64,000 bases of DNA, taken from NCBI GenBank assembly GCA_902785945.1, contig CADAAR010000001.1, positions 62,001-126,000 on the forward strand, read 5' to 3'. The position numbers were made by a program, and so were the translations under genes. This document shows, one piece after another, positions 24,569-35,042 of the stretch. How positions within the stretch are numbered: the first letter of the stretch is position 1; every line of letters starts with the position of its first letter. The notes beneath the pieces were generated by a model. The model saw only the letters and a list, made by a program, of their open reading frames with translations. It ran no database searches and had not been told where the DNA came from. The stretch comes from an uncultured Prevotellaceae bacterium. Lineage in GTDB: Bacteria; Bacteroidota; Bacteroidia; Bacteroidales; Bacteroidaceae.

Positions 24569-27500
24569 TCAGTTGTTGTTTGTTGTTTCTTCTTTTTCTT
24601 TTTCTTCTTGGTGGAGAAGAGGTCGGGTAGGCCGTTGAAGTCTTTCTTCATGATGAGACCGAGACCTTGGGTGTTGAGCGACGACTTGGTGAAGTAGCGG
24701 TCGTTGGTCATGTTGTACATCTTCACCGAGAGGTTGCCGTTGGGCAGGAGCAGGTACTGGATGTCGAAGTCGCCGATGAATGATTTTGTGGCGCGGGTGG
24801 CATTGTCGCGATAGCCGAACTGTCCGTTGAGCAACAGACGGTTGTTGAGCATACGTCCCGAGATCAGTCCTTCGTATTCTGCATTATGCCAGCCCTCGTT
24901 ACCCGTAGAGATATTGGCACCGAAGTTCCAGTTGTCATTTTTGATAACGGTGTTGAGCAGGGTGTTGATCTGTGCGGAGAGGGTGCCTGACAGCAGGCTC
25001 TGCATGGCGAGCGAGGTCTGATCCTGCTGGGTGGAGGTGGCGTTGTTCTGACCTCGGTTGTAGAAACGGCCTACAGCCAAGAGGTAGAGTACCTGCTGGT
25101 TCATTTCCTGCTGACCGTTGATGACGGAGCGTATCATCTGTTGTTCGTCGGCATTCACCGTGGGCATCTCGAGGTCGAAGTCCACCTGTGGCTGTTCGGG
25201 CTGTCCGGTGATGTTCATCAGACAGTTCACACGGATGGTGTTCGAGGCGAATGAGTTGCCGATGCTCAGGTCGGAGAGACTGACGCCGCTGACGGTGTGC
25301 TGGGCCTGCAGGTTGAGGTTGGCCAGGTAAGGATCGCCTCCGAAGACGATGGTGCCGCCCGGGTTGAAGGTGAAGTTCTTCTTGATGATATTCTGAATGG
25401 TGACGCCATAAGTGCCATGATCGACGGTAAAGGTGCCGAACATGTTGAAGGAGCCTTTATTATAAAAGGTGGCACGGATGGTGCCGTCGCCGTTCAGATT
25501 GATGTAGTCGTTGGTGTTGGCATCCATCAGCAGTCGCAGAGTTGACGCTGGCGTGCAGTTTATGAGGAAGTTGATGTAGATGTCGGTGGGAATGTCGGGT
25601 TCTTCCTCATCAGCGTCAGAGAATCGGGAGTTTGCTCCCGCAGAGCCTGATCCCCACTTGATAAAGTCCTGATTGGCGATGGCATCGGGTGAGGAGGCAT
25701 TGTAGACGAAGACGGTATTGTCCTGCGGTGTGACGTTTATATCGATAGTTACTTCGCCCGGACGACCCTTGATGCTCACGTCGCCTGTGGCAAATACGAT
25801 GCCGTAGAAGTTTGATTCGCCAAAATCCTTGAAGTCGTAGGCCAGGAGGTTGTCGGCATCCACAAACAGGTCGAAGGTGAGGTTGGTAAGGTGTTTGTGG
25901 TGGATGCCGCCTCTGAGTGTGGCACTATGGCCGTAGCGGTCGGTGAGGGGCAGTCCGCGCAGTTCTATCTCGTCGGGAATGAAGATCACGGTGTCGCGGT
26001 GCATCTGATAAGTGGTGTTCAGGGCTGTGACCGTGGCTTCGCCCTCAACGGCCAACTCGCCCGTGAGGTTCATATTGTCGAGGCTGCCCGCGAGCAGCAG
26101 GCTGCCATCGGCATGGCCCGTGATGCTCGAGAGGAAGGAATTGGTGAAGTTGTGCATGAAGTCGACGTAGGTCTGGTGGGCGTCGATGTTCAGCGCAATG
26201 CTGTTGAACTCAGGCGATACAAAACCGTAGATGTCGGTGAAGATGCCCGGACCGTCGTTGGCCTGAGCATTGATGTCGATCTGCTTCTTCTCATTGTTCC
26301 AGAACACGAGGGCATGAAGTGTTCCCATACGTCCCCGCTCGAACTTGAAGTTGTGCACATCGAGCGTGGCGTGGGCGTCGAGCTCGTCGAAGAGCGACCT
26401 GACAATGGCCTTGCCTGTTGCCTTACCGCTGAATTCTACGGCATCGAACTTCACGAGGTCGAGAATATAAGCCACCTCCACTTCGTTGAGATCGACCGTC
26501 AGTGAGTCGTGAGGGTTCTTGCTGGCACAGCCGTCGATGGTGATATGTTGCTGCTGGTTGTGCACGTTGAAGTGGTCGACGAGCAGGTTGTCTTCGGAAT
26601 AAAGGATGTCGGAGGGCTCCACGTTCCAGGTGGTATCGTTAAGGATGATATGTGAGGGCTGCACACGGATATGGGCTTCGGGCTTCCCGGCCAGGTTGCG
26701 ATAGAGCGTGGTGATGGAGTTCAGTTCACCGCTCATGCGATTGGTGGCATGTCCGTCAGTCCAGCTGAGACGGGTGTCGAGGTTGTTGTCGATGGCCTTG
26801 GCCTGAAGACCCAGATAGAGCCGGCTGCTACCCGTGCCCTTTGCTACATTGACATCGCAGAGCAGCGTGTCGGTGGGCGAGGAGAGGTGCAGCTCGCCAT
26901 TGGAATAGACCGAGCCGTTATAGGTAAAGGCAGGCAGATGACTGTCGAGATTGAAAGTATGGTTGTTGTCGTTGACCCTCATGTTGATAATGGCTGTCTG
27001 GAGGATGTCCAGATCCACTTTCAACAGGCGTTGGAGCCAGTCGGTCTTAAATACCTGCAGCCTGACAAGGAAGTTGTTATGGACATTGTCTGACAGCTTG
27101 GGCAATCCCGGCAGCGTGGGCAACTTAGAGCCAATCATGTTGATGAAGCTCTGGGGAAGTGTGGTCAACTCAAAGTCGCCTTGCAGTTCGGCCTTGGCAA
27201 AGTCGCTGATGAGAGAGAGTTCACGTCGGCCCGCCTGAAAATCTGAGGTCAGCAGCAGGTTTTTGAGTTGATAGGGTTGCTCCTGGTCTTCTTCTGTCAT
27301 TGAGAACTGGCTGATGCACAAGCTTCCAACGGCATCTTTCAGATTCGTGGCTGCGATATCGGCCTCCAGATCGCAGGCAAAGACGGCATTGCCCCATTGA
27401 CTGCTCAGACCGAGGGCCTGAGGAACGATGTAATCGACGGTTCCCGACACTTTTAACTGGTTTTTCTGACCTCTGGCGCCGTTCAGGAACTCACCTTCTA

Positions 27501-28980
27501 AGGCTGCCTTGACGTTGGGATCGTCGATCTGCAGCAGACCGTTATAGCCCAAAGGCGAATACCGGCCGTCGAGGTCGATGTGGCTGAAGGCATAGCCGTT
27601 GTAATCGAACTGCGACACCTGACCGTTGATTGTGACGTCGGGCTTCCCGTCGGCACGTAACACACCTTTCAACGATAAGTTGGCAGCTAACTTGCCAAAG
27701 CTGTCGTTGTTTAACAACTGGTTCAGCTTGAGTTCAGGGGTGGTGATGGTGCCCTCGTACTGATTGTTGCTAAATTTGTGGAGGTTGATATCAGCATTGC
27801 CGATGCCCGTAGCGATAGTGCCTCGGGCGAACATCGCGCCGTTATGCTCGCCGCTGAACTGTCCGCTGAGTTTCAGCGAGCCGATGCGGGTGAGCTCATC
27901 GGGAAGGGCCTCGATATTCTTATGCAGGAAGTCGATGATGGTTTCCGATAAAAGGAACTGGTTGAGGTTCAGGCGCCACGCTGGCGTCTTATCCTGGAAA
28001 CCGTCGACGAAGCCATTGGCAACAATGTTGATGTCGCCAGCCTGTGAGGCGATTTCCAACCGAGGAATATCGATGTGGCGATGGGTGCCATTGAAGCGCG
28101 TGGTGAGTGATATCTGTCTTTGAAAATTCTTTAGCGAATTCTGAAAACACCTTAGGTCTGAGGGTGTTATGAAAGAGTTGTTAATTACACCTCCATAAAC
28201 GAGCGACGATTCAACAAGACCTTTTTCATTCCACTGATAGTGGGCGTCGATGGAGTCGATCTGTAAGCGGGAGCTGGGCATTTCCAAAAGGAAATCGCGC
28301 AATCGGGTCTGCTGCTTGTCGGCATTTACACGAAAGGCCAGACGGTCGACTGTCAGTCCGGAGTGCTCTTGGAATCCCAGGCGTTTGATTTGAAGATTCA
28401 GCGAGTCGTCGGTCAGCGCCTTCAACTGGATATGGGCACTGATGTCGGAAACGTGGAGATGCTTGGGATTAAACAAGCCCGGAGTGGTCTTGCTATCCTG
28501 ACGGTCGAAATTCACACTCGAATGACGGATGATAAAGGAGTTTATCCGAAGATTGAGGGGCGTATGGCTGGTGGTGTCCTTCGATGCCAACGAATCGAGC
28601 ACAAACTGGAAGTTGGGTTTCGACAAGGAATCACGCTGGTAGAACTGCGCATGGGCACCGAACAATTGTGCCGATGAAATGCGGATTTTTCCGTCGGACA
28701 AAGGCAGCAGGTCGATGCTGGCAGACAGTCGCGAGATATTAAGCATGCGCTTGTTCTGCTGGTCGAGGATGCTGACATCGTCGATGATGACGCGGTTCAG
28801 CAGACCGATGTTCACGCGTCCTACGCTGACATAGGTGCCCAGACGCTCACCGATGGCGTTGGCAATTGCGTTGCCAATGATGTCCTGACAGAAAGGCAGA
28901 CGGGTAGCACCTAACACCAAAACGTATAGAGCTATTAAGCTCCATACGGTCCAATTGACGATGTGTTTCAGTGTCTTCAA
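24553..28980 (-). CDS. tamB: TamB-like translocation and assembly protein (DUF490)
   Basis: 1475 residues. One N-terminal transmembrane helix (about 8-26), then a very long beta-rich region of repeated amphipathic strands. The conserved C-terminal DUF490 domain covers roughly the last 350 residues (FTVDHGTYGVTIQNIIKKNF, FNPGGTIVFGGDPYLANLNL, QPQVDFDLEMP). The end is Lys-rich (KKKKKKKK). TamB-type proteins span the periplasm as a hydrophobic groove and carry phospholipid, or help outer-membrane protein insertion. No tamA/BamA-type barrel gene is next to it in the window. It has a promoter of its own at 29041-29048, divergent from nqr. Confidence 0.9.
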   Translation of the reverse strand: MKTLKHIVNWTVWSLIALYVLVLGATRLPFCQDIIGNAIANAIGERLGTYVSVGRVNIGLLNRVIIDDVSILDQQNKRMLNISRLSASIDLLPLSDGKIRISSAQLFGAHAQFYQRDSLSKPNFQFVLDSLASKDTTSHTPLNLRINSFIIRHSSVNFDRQDSKTTPGLFNPKHLHVSDISAHIQLKALTDDSLNLQIKRLGFQEHSGLTVDRLAFRVNADKQQTRLRDFLLEMPSSRLQIDSIDAHYQWNEKGLVESSLVYGGVINNSFITPSDLRCFQNSLKNFQRQISLTTRFNGTHRHIDIPRLEIASQAGDINIVANGFVDGFQDKTPAWRLNLNQFLLSETIIDFLHKNIEALPDELTRIGSLKLSGQFSGEHNGAMFARGTIATGIGNADINLHKFSNNQYEGTITTPELKLNQLLNNDSFGKLAANLSLKGVLRADGKPDVTINGQVSQFDYNGYAFSHIDLDGRYSPLGYNGLLQIDDPNVKAALEGEFLNGARGQKNQLKVSGTVDYIVPQALGLSSQWGNAVFACDLEADIAATNLKDAVGSLCISQFSMTEEDQEQPYQLKNLLLTSDFQAGRRELSLISDFAKAELQGDFELTTLPQSFINMIGSKLPTLPGLPKLSDNVHNNFLVRLQVFKTDWLQRLLKVDLDILQTAIINMRVNDNNHTFNLDSHLPAFTYNGSVYSNGELHLSSPTDTLLCDVNVAKGTGSSRLYLGLQAKAIDNNLDTRLSWTDGHATNRMSGELNSITTLYRNLAGKPEAHIRVQPSHIILNDTTWNVEPSDILYSEDNLLVDHFNVHNQQQHITIDGCASKNPHDSLTVDLNEVEVAYILDLVKFDAVEFSGKATGKAIVRSLFDELDAHATLDVHNFKFERGRMGTLHALVFWNNEKKQIDINAQANDGPGIFTDIYGFVSPEFNSIALNIDAHQTYVDFMHNFTNSFLSSITGHADGSLLLAGSLDNMNLTGELAVEGEATVTALNTTYQMHRDTVIFIPDEIELRGLPLTDRYGHSATLRGGIHHKHLTNLTFDLFVDADNLLAYDFKDFGESNFYGIVFATGDVSIKGRPGEVTIDINVTPQDNTVFVYNASSPDAIANQDFIKWGSGSAGANSRFSDADEEEPDIPTDIYINFLINCTPASTLRLLMDANTNDYINLNGDGTIRATFYNKGSFNMFGTFTVDHGTYGVTIQNIIKKNFTFNPGGTIVFGGDPYLANLNLQAQHTVSGVSLSDLSIGNSFASNTIRVNCLMNITGQPEQPQVDFDLEMPTVNADEQQMIRSVINGQQEMNQQVLYLLAVGRFYNRGQNNATSTQQDQTSLAMQSLLSGTLSAQINTLLNTVIKNDNWNFGANISTGNEGWHNAEYEGLISGRMLNNRLLLNGQFGYRDNATRATKSFIGDFDIQYLLLPNGNLSVKMYNMTNDRYFTKSSLNTQGLGLIMKKDFNGLPDLFSTKKKKKKKKQQTTTENASH

Positions 28981-29040
28981 TTTGGCTATTTCTGTTAGTT
29001 ACGGATAGCAATCGAATGCCTACATCCGCGAAATTTTCCG

Positions 29041-29048
29041 CAAATGTA
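29041..29048 (-). promoter_or_regulatory. -7 element for tamB
   Basis: Reverse strand TACATTTG matches TAnnTTTG, 60 bases upstream of the tamB ATG. Confidence 0.55.
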
Positions 29049-29113
29049 CGATAAAAAGTTGTTATTTCTGCAATTTTCCTCGAGAAATTACACAGACTAT
29101 ACATATTTTTTAG

Positions 29114-29121
29114 TAATTTTG
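29114..29121 (+). promoter_or_regulatory. -7 element for the nqr operon
   Basis: TAATTTTG, 39 bases upstream of the nqrA ATG; no other promoter-like site is seen within the operon. Confidence 0.65.
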
Positions 29122-29160
29122 CATCCGTCTTACCGCAACTATTCACAAACATTTATATAA

Positions 29161-30507
29161 ATGGAAGGTAACTTAATTAAATTAAGCAAAGGCTTGGACA
29201 TTCATCTTCAAGGCAGAGCCGCGGAGACAAAGATCCAGTTGAAATCGAATGGCAAATATGCATTAATGCCTGACGATTTCGAAGGGGTTACTCCGAAGGT
29301 TGTGGTCAAAGAGGGTGACAAGGTCAAGGCCGGGGATGCCTTGTTTGTTAACAAGCAGTACCCACAAGTGAAGTTTGCCTCGCCAGTGAGCGGAACGGTC
29401 CGCGAAGTGGTACGTGGCGAACGCAGGAAAGTGCTCTGCATCAAGGTGGATGCCGACGCGCAGCAGGAGTATGTGGACTTCGGCAAGCGTGACGTCAGCA
29501 GCCTCGATGGCGAGCAAGTGATAAACGCGCTGCTAGAAGCAGGATTGTTTGGTTACATCAATCAGTTGCCTTATGCTGTGTCTACCAATCCAGAGACTAA
29601 GCCGAAGGCAATTTTTGTTTCTGCCCTGAGGGACAAGCCCCTCGCCGCCGACTTCGAGTTCGAGGTGAAAGGTCAGGAGCAGGATTTCCAGACAGGCCTC
29701 ACGGCGCTCTCGAAGATCGCAAAGACCTATCTGGGCGTTGGCGTTAATTCTGCATTAAAGGGCATGAAGGATGCTGAGGTGTATGTCTTCGATGGTAAGT
29801 GTCCCGCAGGAAACGTAGGTGTACAGGTGAACCACATCGACCCGGTGAACAAGGGCGAGGTGGTATGGACCATCGGCGATCCTTCGGTGGTGCTCTTTAT
29901 CGGTCGTCTGTTCAACACGGGAAAGGTTGATCTGAATCGTACCGTAGCCCTTTGTGGTAGCGAGATTAAGAATCCCGCCTACGTGGATATGCTGGTGGGT
30001 GAGGAACTCTCGACGCTGCTCTCCAATAGCTACGACGCCTCGAAGAGCGTGCGCATCATCAACGGTAATGTGCTGACAGGCAAGCCCACCACGAAGGACG
30101 GTTTCCTGGGAGCCCACAGTTCAGAGATTACCGTGATTCCCGAGGGTAATGATGCCGACGAGATGCTGGGTTGGATTCTGCCTCGTCTGAAGCAGTTCTC
30201 CGTGAACCGCAGCTATTTTTCCTGGCTCCTTGGCAAGAAGGCATATGCGCTCGATGCCCGTGTGAAGGGCGGTGAGCGTCACATGATTATGAGCGGTGAG
30301 TACGACAAGGTGCTGCCGATGGACATCTACGGTGAATACCTTATCAAGGCCATCATCACTGGCGATATCGACCGTCAGGAGGCACTTGGTATCTACGAGG
30401 TAGCGCCCGAGGACTTTGCCTTGGCAGAGTTCGTCGACTCTTCGAAACTCGAATTGCAGCGCATCGTGCGTGAAGGTCTCAACATTTTACGTAAAGAAAA
30501 CGCATAG
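29161..30507 (+). CDS. nqrA: Na+-translocating NADH:quinone reductase subunit A
   Basis: 448 residues. Begins with the RnfC/NqrA barrel-sandwich region (LDIHLQGRAAE, VKEGDKVKAGDALFVNKQYP) and continues with the NqrA-specific domain (GDPSVVLFIGRLFNTGKVDL). A peripheral subunit of the inner-membrane complex that oxidises NADH, reduces quinone and pumps Na+ outwards. First gene of six in the order A-B-C-D-E-F, separated from nqrB by 3 bases. Confidence 0.97.
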   Translation: MEGNLIKLSKGLDIHLQGRAAETKIQLKSNGKYALMPDDFEGVTPKVVVKEGDKVKAGDALFVNKQYPQVKFASPVSGTVREVVRGERRKVLCIKVDADAQQEYVDFGKRDVSSLDGEQVINALLEAGLFGYINQLPYAVSTNPETKPKAIFVSALRDKPLAADFEFEVKGQEQDFQTGLTALSKIAKTYLGVGVNSALKGMKDAEVYVFDGKCPAGNVGVQVNHIDPVNKGEVVWTIGDPSVVLFIGRLFNTGKVDLNRTVALCGSEIKNPAYVDMLVGEELSTLLSNSYDASKSVRIINGNVLTGKPTTKDGFLGAHSSEITVIPEGNDADEMLGWILPRLKQFSVNRSYFSWLLGKKAYALDARVKGGERHMIMSGEYDKVLPMDIYGEYLIKAIITGDIDRQEALGIYEVAPEDFALAEFVDSSKLELQRIVREGLNILRKENA

Positions 30508-30510
30508 ACT

Positions 30511-31671
30511 ATGAGCTTTTTAAGAAACTATCTCAATAAGATCAAGCCGAACTTCGAAGAGGGTGGAAAGCTACATGCCTTCCGTTCGGTGTTCGACGGC
30601 TTTGAGACCTTCCTTTACGTGCCCAACGACACGGCGAAGGCTGGTGGCGTGAACATTCACGACGCCATCGACTCGAAGCGCATAATGAGTATGGTGGTGA
30701 TCGCCCTGATGCCCGCCATGCTGTTTGGTATGTATAATATCGGCTATCAGAACTACGCAGCTGCAGGAACACTCGCAAGTGCCAGCTTCCTTGAGATTTT
30801 CTGCTACGGTTTCCTGGCTGTGCTGCCAAAGATTCTGGTGAGCTATATCGTTGGTCTGGGCATTGAGTTTGCCTGGGCTCAGTGGAAAGGTGAGGAGATA
30901 CAGGAGGGTTACCTCGTATCGGGTATCATCATCCCGCTGATCATTCCTATCGGCTGTCCGCTGTGGATGCTGGCGCTGGCCTGCGCCTTCTCGGTGATCT
31001 TCTGTAAGGAGATTTTCGGTGGTACGGGTATGAACATCTTCAACCCCGCCATCGCAGCCCGTATGTTTCTGTTCTTTGCCTATCCCGCCAAGATGACGGG
31101 CGACCAGGTTTGGGTGGCTCAGAGCTCTTTCTTCGGACTGGGCAACGACCTGCCTGATGGCTTTACCGCAGCCACGCCGCTTGGACAGATGGCACAGGGC
31201 ATCAATCCCGATGCTTCGATTTGCGATATGATCTGTGGCTTTATCCCGGGTTCTATCGGTGAGACCTCGCTCATTGCCATTGCCATTGGTGCCGTGATTC
31301 TGTTGTGGACGGGCATCGCTTCATGGCGTACGATGCTGAGCGTGTTTGTGGGTGGTGCTGTACTGGCACTCTTGTTTGAGTCGGCAGGCAACGGCATGAC
31401 CTGGTGGCATCATTTCGTGATGGGTGGCTTCGCCTTCGGTGCTGTGTTTATGGCTACCGACCCTGTCACCTCTTCTCGCACAACCACTGGACAATATATC
31501 TACGGTTTCCTGATCGGTGCGATGGCCATTATCATCCGTGTGATGAATGCCGGCTATCCCGAGGGAATGATGCTCGCTATCTTCTTTGGTAATATGTGTG
31601 CCCCGATGATCGACCACTTCATCGTGGAACGTAATATCTCGAAACGCTTAAAGAGAGGAGGTACCAAATGA
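30511..31671 (+). CDS. nqrB: Na+-NQR subunit B
   Basis: 386 residues with about ten membrane helices. The covalent FMN site lies in DGFTAATPLGQM, where Thr222 corresponds to the modified Thr of the SGAT motif in Vibrio NqrB. KEIFGGTGMNIFNPAIAAR is the family signature. It carries electrons across the membrane to riboflavin/quinone. Its stop overlaps the nqrC start by 4 bases, and AGGAGG inside its 3' end serves as ribosome-binding site for nqrC. Confidence 0.97.
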   Translation: MSFLRNYLNKIKPNFEEGGKLHAFRSVFDGFETFLYVPNDTAKAGGVNIHDAIDSKRIMSMVVIALMPAMLFGMYNIGYQNYAAAGTLASASFLEIFCYGFLAVLPKILVSYIVGLGIEFAWAQWKGEEIQEGYLVSGIIIPLIIPIGCPLWMLALACAFSVIFCKEIFGGTGMNIFNPAIAARMFLFFAYPAKMTGDQVWVAQSSFFGLGNDLPDGFTAATPLGQMAQGINPDASICDMICGFIPGSIGETSLIAIAIGAVILLWTGIASWRTMLSVFVGGAVLALLFESAGNGMTWWHHFVMGGFAFGAVFMATDPVTSSRTTTGQYIYGFLIGAMAIIIRVMNAGYPEGMMLAIFFGNMCAPMIDHFIVERNISKRLKRGGTK

Positions 31672-32369
31672 AACTGAATACTAATTCGAATACGTACATT
31701 ATTATTTATAGTGCGATTCTCGTTATCATCGTGGCCTTCCTGCTGGCATTTGTCTACAAGGCCCTGAAACCAATGCAGGATGCCAACGTTGAACTCGATA
31801 TGAAGAAACAGATTCTCTATTCACTGAACATCCGTAATCTGGATGGTGCAGAGGCCGAAGCAAAATATGCCGAGGTAGTGAAGGAAGAAGCCGAGAAGGA
31901 CGGACAGAAATACTACCTTTGTGAGATTGACGGTGAGGATATCCTCGTGGTCGCTCTGAAGGGTATGGGCCTCTGGGGCGGTATCAGTGGTTATATCTCC
32001 ATACATGGTGATGAGACGCCGACTGTCTATGGTGCATACTTCAATCATGAAAGTGAGACGGCCGGTCTTGGTGCAGAAATCAAGGACTCTCAGGCCTGGC
32101 AGGAGAAGTTCATCGGCAAGAAAGTCTTCGTTGACCCCGCTGACGGTAGTGAAGTTGCCCTTGGCGTGGTGAAGAAGGTGGACGATCCTGAGACGCAGGT
32201 TGACTGTGTGACAGGTGCTACGCTGACCTCTAATGGTGTGAACGATATGATTAAGGCAGGTCTGAAGGATGCAGGTAAAAATGCTGTTGAACTCTTCTTG
32301 AAGATGCAGTGCACCAAAGAGCCTGCCGATTCAACTGCTGTTGAAGAACCTAAAGTAGAGGAGGAATAA
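31668..32369 (+). CDS. nqrC: Na+-NQR subunit C
   Basis: 233 residues. One N-terminal membrane helix (about 10-30), then the periplasmic FMN domain. The FMN-accepting Thr185 lies in DCVTGATLTSNGV. The C-terminal 20 residues are acidic and not conserved in the family. It needs ApbE flavin transferase, which is not in the window. Confidence 0.96.
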   Translation: MKLNTNSNTYIIIYSAILVIIVAFLLAFVYKALKPMQDANVELDMKKQILYSLNIRNLDGAEAEAKYAEVVKEEAEKDGQKYYLCEIDGEDILVVALKGMGLWGGISGYISIHGDETPTVYGAYFNHESETAGLGAEIKDSQAWQEKFIGKKVFVDPADGSEVALGVVKKVDDPETQVDCVTGATLTSNGVNDMIKAGLKDAGKNAVELFLKMQCTKEPADSTAVEEPKVEEE

Positions 32370-32372
32370 ACT

Positions 32373-32996
32373 ATGGCATTATTCAGTAAACAAAATAAAG
32401 AGGTTTTCACCAATCCGTTGAACCTCGACCATCCCATTCTCGGCCAGGTACTCGGTATCTGCTCGGCCTTGGCTGTCACCTCGCAGCTGAAGCCTGCCAT
32501 CGTGATGGGTCTTGCTGTGACGGTCATCACCGCCTTTGCAAATGTAATTATCTCGATTATCCGCAACACCATTCCTAACCGCATTCGTATTGTGGTTCAG
32601 CTGGTGGTGGTTGCTGCGCTTGTGACTATCGTGTCTCAGATCCTGAAGGCTTTCGCCTATGACGTGAGTGTTCAGCTGAGCGTGTATGTTGGTCTGATTA
32701 TCACCAACTGTATCCTCATGGGTCGCCTTGAGGCGTTTGCCATGCAGAACAAGCCCTGGCCTTCGTTCCTCGACGGTGTGGGCAACGGTCTTGGCTATGC
32801 CATGATCCTCGTGATTGTGGGTGCCGTGCGTGAACTGCTCGGACGTGGTTCGCTGCTGGGCTTCCAGATTATTCCGGATGCCTGCTACGACTTCGGCTAT
32901 GTGAACAACGGTATGATGACGATGCCGGCTATGGCGCTGATTCTCGTAGGTTGTGTAATTTGGGTTCATCGTGCTTACTTTTATAAGGAGAAATAA
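32373..32996 (+). CDS. nqrD: Na+-NQR subunit D
   Basis: 207 residues, six predicted membrane helices, family signature NPIPNRIRIV-like RNTIPNRIRIVVQL and the half-channel motif TNCILMGRLEAFAM with the conserved Cys that, with NqrE, holds an iron centre in the membrane. Three bases after nqrC. Confidence 0.95.
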   Translation: MALFSKQNKEVFTNPLNLDHPILGQVLGICSALAVTSQLKPAIVMGLAVTVITAFANVIISIIRNTIPNRIRIVVQLVVVAALVTIVSQILKAFAYDVSVQLSVYVGLIITNCILMGRLEAFAMQNKPWPSFLDGVGNGLGYAMILVIVGAVRELLGRGSLLGFQIIPDACYDFGYVNNGMMTMPAMALILVGCVIWVHRAYFYKEK

Positions 32997-32999
32997 GAT

Positions 33000-33626
33000 A
33001 TGGATCATATAATTAGTTTGTTCTTCCGTTCGATTTTCGTCGACAATATGATCTTTGCCTTCTTCCTCGGCATGTGTTCTTACCTTGCTGTGTCGAAGAC
33101 CGTGAAGACCTCGTTGGGACTGGGTCTGGCTGTGACTTTCGTGCTTACCGTAACCGTTCCCGTGAACTATCTGTTGCAGACCAAGGTCTTAGGTCCTGAT
33201 TGTCTCGTTGAGGGCGTCGACCTGAGTTACCTCTCGTTTATCCTCTTCATCGCCGTGATTGCCGGTATGGTTCAACTGGTGGAGATGACGGTTGAGAAGT
33301 ATTCGCCCTCGCTCTATGCTGCGCTGGGTATCTTCCTGCCGCTGATCGCTGTGAACTGTGCCATCATGGGTGCTTCGCTCTTCATGCAGCAGCGCATCCT
33401 GATGGACCCTGAGAATTCGCAGGCCATCACCTCGATTGTCGATGCCATTGTCTATGGCTTCGGTTCGGGTCTCGGCTGGACGCTGGCCATCGTGGCTATG
33501 GGTGCCATCCGCGAGAAGATGCAGTATTCAGATGTGCCCAAGCCGCTTCAGGGTCTTGGCATTGTGTTTATCACCGTCGGCCTGATGGCAATGGCGATGA
33601 TGTGTTTCTCTGGACTAAATATTTAA
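33000..33626 (+). CDS. nqrE: Na+-NQR subunit E
   Basis: 208 residues, six predicted membrane helices, homologous to NqrD and inversely oriented in the complex. [15 protein letters not shown] and [16 protein letters not shown] carry the conserved cysteines. An AAGGAGA-like ribosome-binding site precedes the start at the end of nqrD. Confidence 0.95.
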   Translation: MDHIISLFFRSIFVDNMIFAFFLGMCSYLAVSKTVKTSLGLGLAVTFVLTVTVPVNYLLQTKVLGPDCLVEGVDLSYLSFILFIAVIAGMVQLVEMTVEKYSPSLYAALGIFLPLIAVNCAIMGASLFMQQRILMDPENSQAITSIVDAIVYGFGSGLGWTLAIVAMGAIREKMQYSDVPKPLQGLGIVFITVGLMAMAMMCFSGLNI

Positions 33627-33632
33627 TCGAGT

Positions 33633-34901
33633 ATGGCACAGTTTATAGCATATAGTATCGGAGTATTCTTGATCGTAATACTCTTGCTCGTGATTATTCT
33701 GCTCGTGGCGAAGAAATATCTCTCGCCCTCGGGCAACGTGAATATTGAAATCAATGGCGACCGTACCATCTCTGTAGCCCAGGGCTCTTCGCTTATGGCC
33801 ACCCTTAATGAGAACGGCGTGTTCCTGCCCAGTGCCTGCGGTGGTAAGGCTTCTTGCGGACAGTGTAAGGTGCAGGTGCTCGAAGGAGGAGGGGAGATAC
33901 TCGACTCCGAAAAGCCTCACTTCTCACGTAAGGAGATCAAGGCTGGCTGGCGCTTGGGTTGCCAGTGTAAGGTGAAGGGCGATCTGAAGATCCATGTCGA
34001 CGAATCGATCCTCGGCGTCAAGGAATACGAGTGTACCGTTATCTCCAACAAGAACGTGGCTACGTTTATCAAGGAGTTCAAGGTGCAGTTGCCCGCAGGT
34101 GCTCACATGGACTTCCTGCCCGGCTCTTACGCTCAGATCAAGATTCCTGCTTTCGACTGCATCGACTATGACAAGGATTTCGATAAGAGTCTGATTGGCG
34201 ACGAGTATCTGCCCAGCTGGGAGAAGTTCGGACTGTTCCCGCTGAAGTGTAAGAACCCCGAGCCCACTATCCGTGCTTACTCGATGGCGAACTATCCCGC
34301 TGAGGGCGACGTGTTCATGCTGACCGTCCGTATCGCCACACCGCCATTCAAGGCCGACAAGAGCGGCTTTATGGAGGTGAATCCGGGTATCGCTTCGTCG
34401 TATATCTTCTCGCTGAAGCCTGGCGACAAGGTGATTATGTCTGGCCCTTATGGCGACTTCCACCCGCACTTCGACTCGAAGAAGGAGATGATATGGGTAG
34501 GTGGTGGCGCCGGTATGGCTCCGTTGCGCGCACAGATCATGCACATGACCAAGACATTGCATACCACCGATCGCGAAATGCATTACTTCTACGGCGCTCG
34601 TGCGTTGAACGAGGTGTTCTATCTCGAGGATTTCCTCGGCCTGGAGAAGGAGTTCCCCAACTTCCACTTCCACCTGGCTCTCGACCGTCCCGATCCCGCA
34701 GCCGATGCCGCTGGCGTGAAATATACGCCGGGCTTCGTTCATCAGGTCATGCTGAACACTTATCTGAAGGACCACGAGGCACCCGAGGATGTGGAGTACT
34801 ACATGTGCGGTCCTGGTCCGATGTCGGCAGCTGTCGTCTCCATGCTCGACTCGCTCGGCGTCGAACCCGAAAGCATCATGTATGATAACTTCGGAGGCTA
34901 G
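33633..34901 (+). CDS. nqrF: Na+-NQR subunit F, NADH-oxidising flavoprotein
   Basis: 422 residues. N-terminal membrane helix (about 5-27), 2Fe-2S ferredoxin domain with all four ligands (Cys69, Cys75, Cys78, Cys110), FAD-binding RAYSMANYP, NADH-binding GGGAGMAPLRAQ, and the C-terminal YYMCGPGPM. It takes electrons from NADH at the cytoplasmic face and passes them through FAD and the cluster to the membrane subunits. Last gene of the operon; no strong terminator is visible after it. Confidence 0.97.
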   Translation: MAQFIAYSIGVFLIVILLLVIILLVAKKYLSPSGNVNIEINGDRTISVAQGSSLMATLNENGVFLPSACGGKASCGQCKVQVLEGGGEILDSEKPHFSRKEIKAGWRLGCQCKVKGDLKIHVDESILGVKEYECTVISNKNVATFIKEFKVQLPAGAHMDFLPGSYAQIKIPAFDCIDYDKDFDKSLIGDEYLPSWEKFGLFPLKCKNPEPTIRAYSMANYPAEGDVFMLTVRIATPPFKADKSGFMEVNPGIASSYIFSLKPGDKVIMSGPYGDFHPHFDSKKEMIWVGGGAGMAPLRAQIMHMTKTLHTTDREMHYFYGARALNEVFYLEDFLGLEKEFPNFHFHLALDRPDPAADAAGVKYTPGFVHQVMLNTYLKDHEAPEDVEYYMCGPGPMSAAVVSMLDSLGVEPESIMYDNFGG

Positions 34902-35042
34902 TAGAATTGACAAAATGAAAGAAAATTGCTTATTTTCGTGAATTTTTGCTCAAATATTTGGCCAAATGAAAATAAAAGTGTAATTTCGCGGCGCAATTCG
35001 ATGAACATCAATTTCAAACATTCAAAAAATAACAATTAAAAC

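Noticed and set aside
33924..34913. Reverse frame of 329 residues opposite nqrF
   Set aside because: His/Val/Leu-rich shadow of nqrF codons; nqrF has all cofactor motifs.
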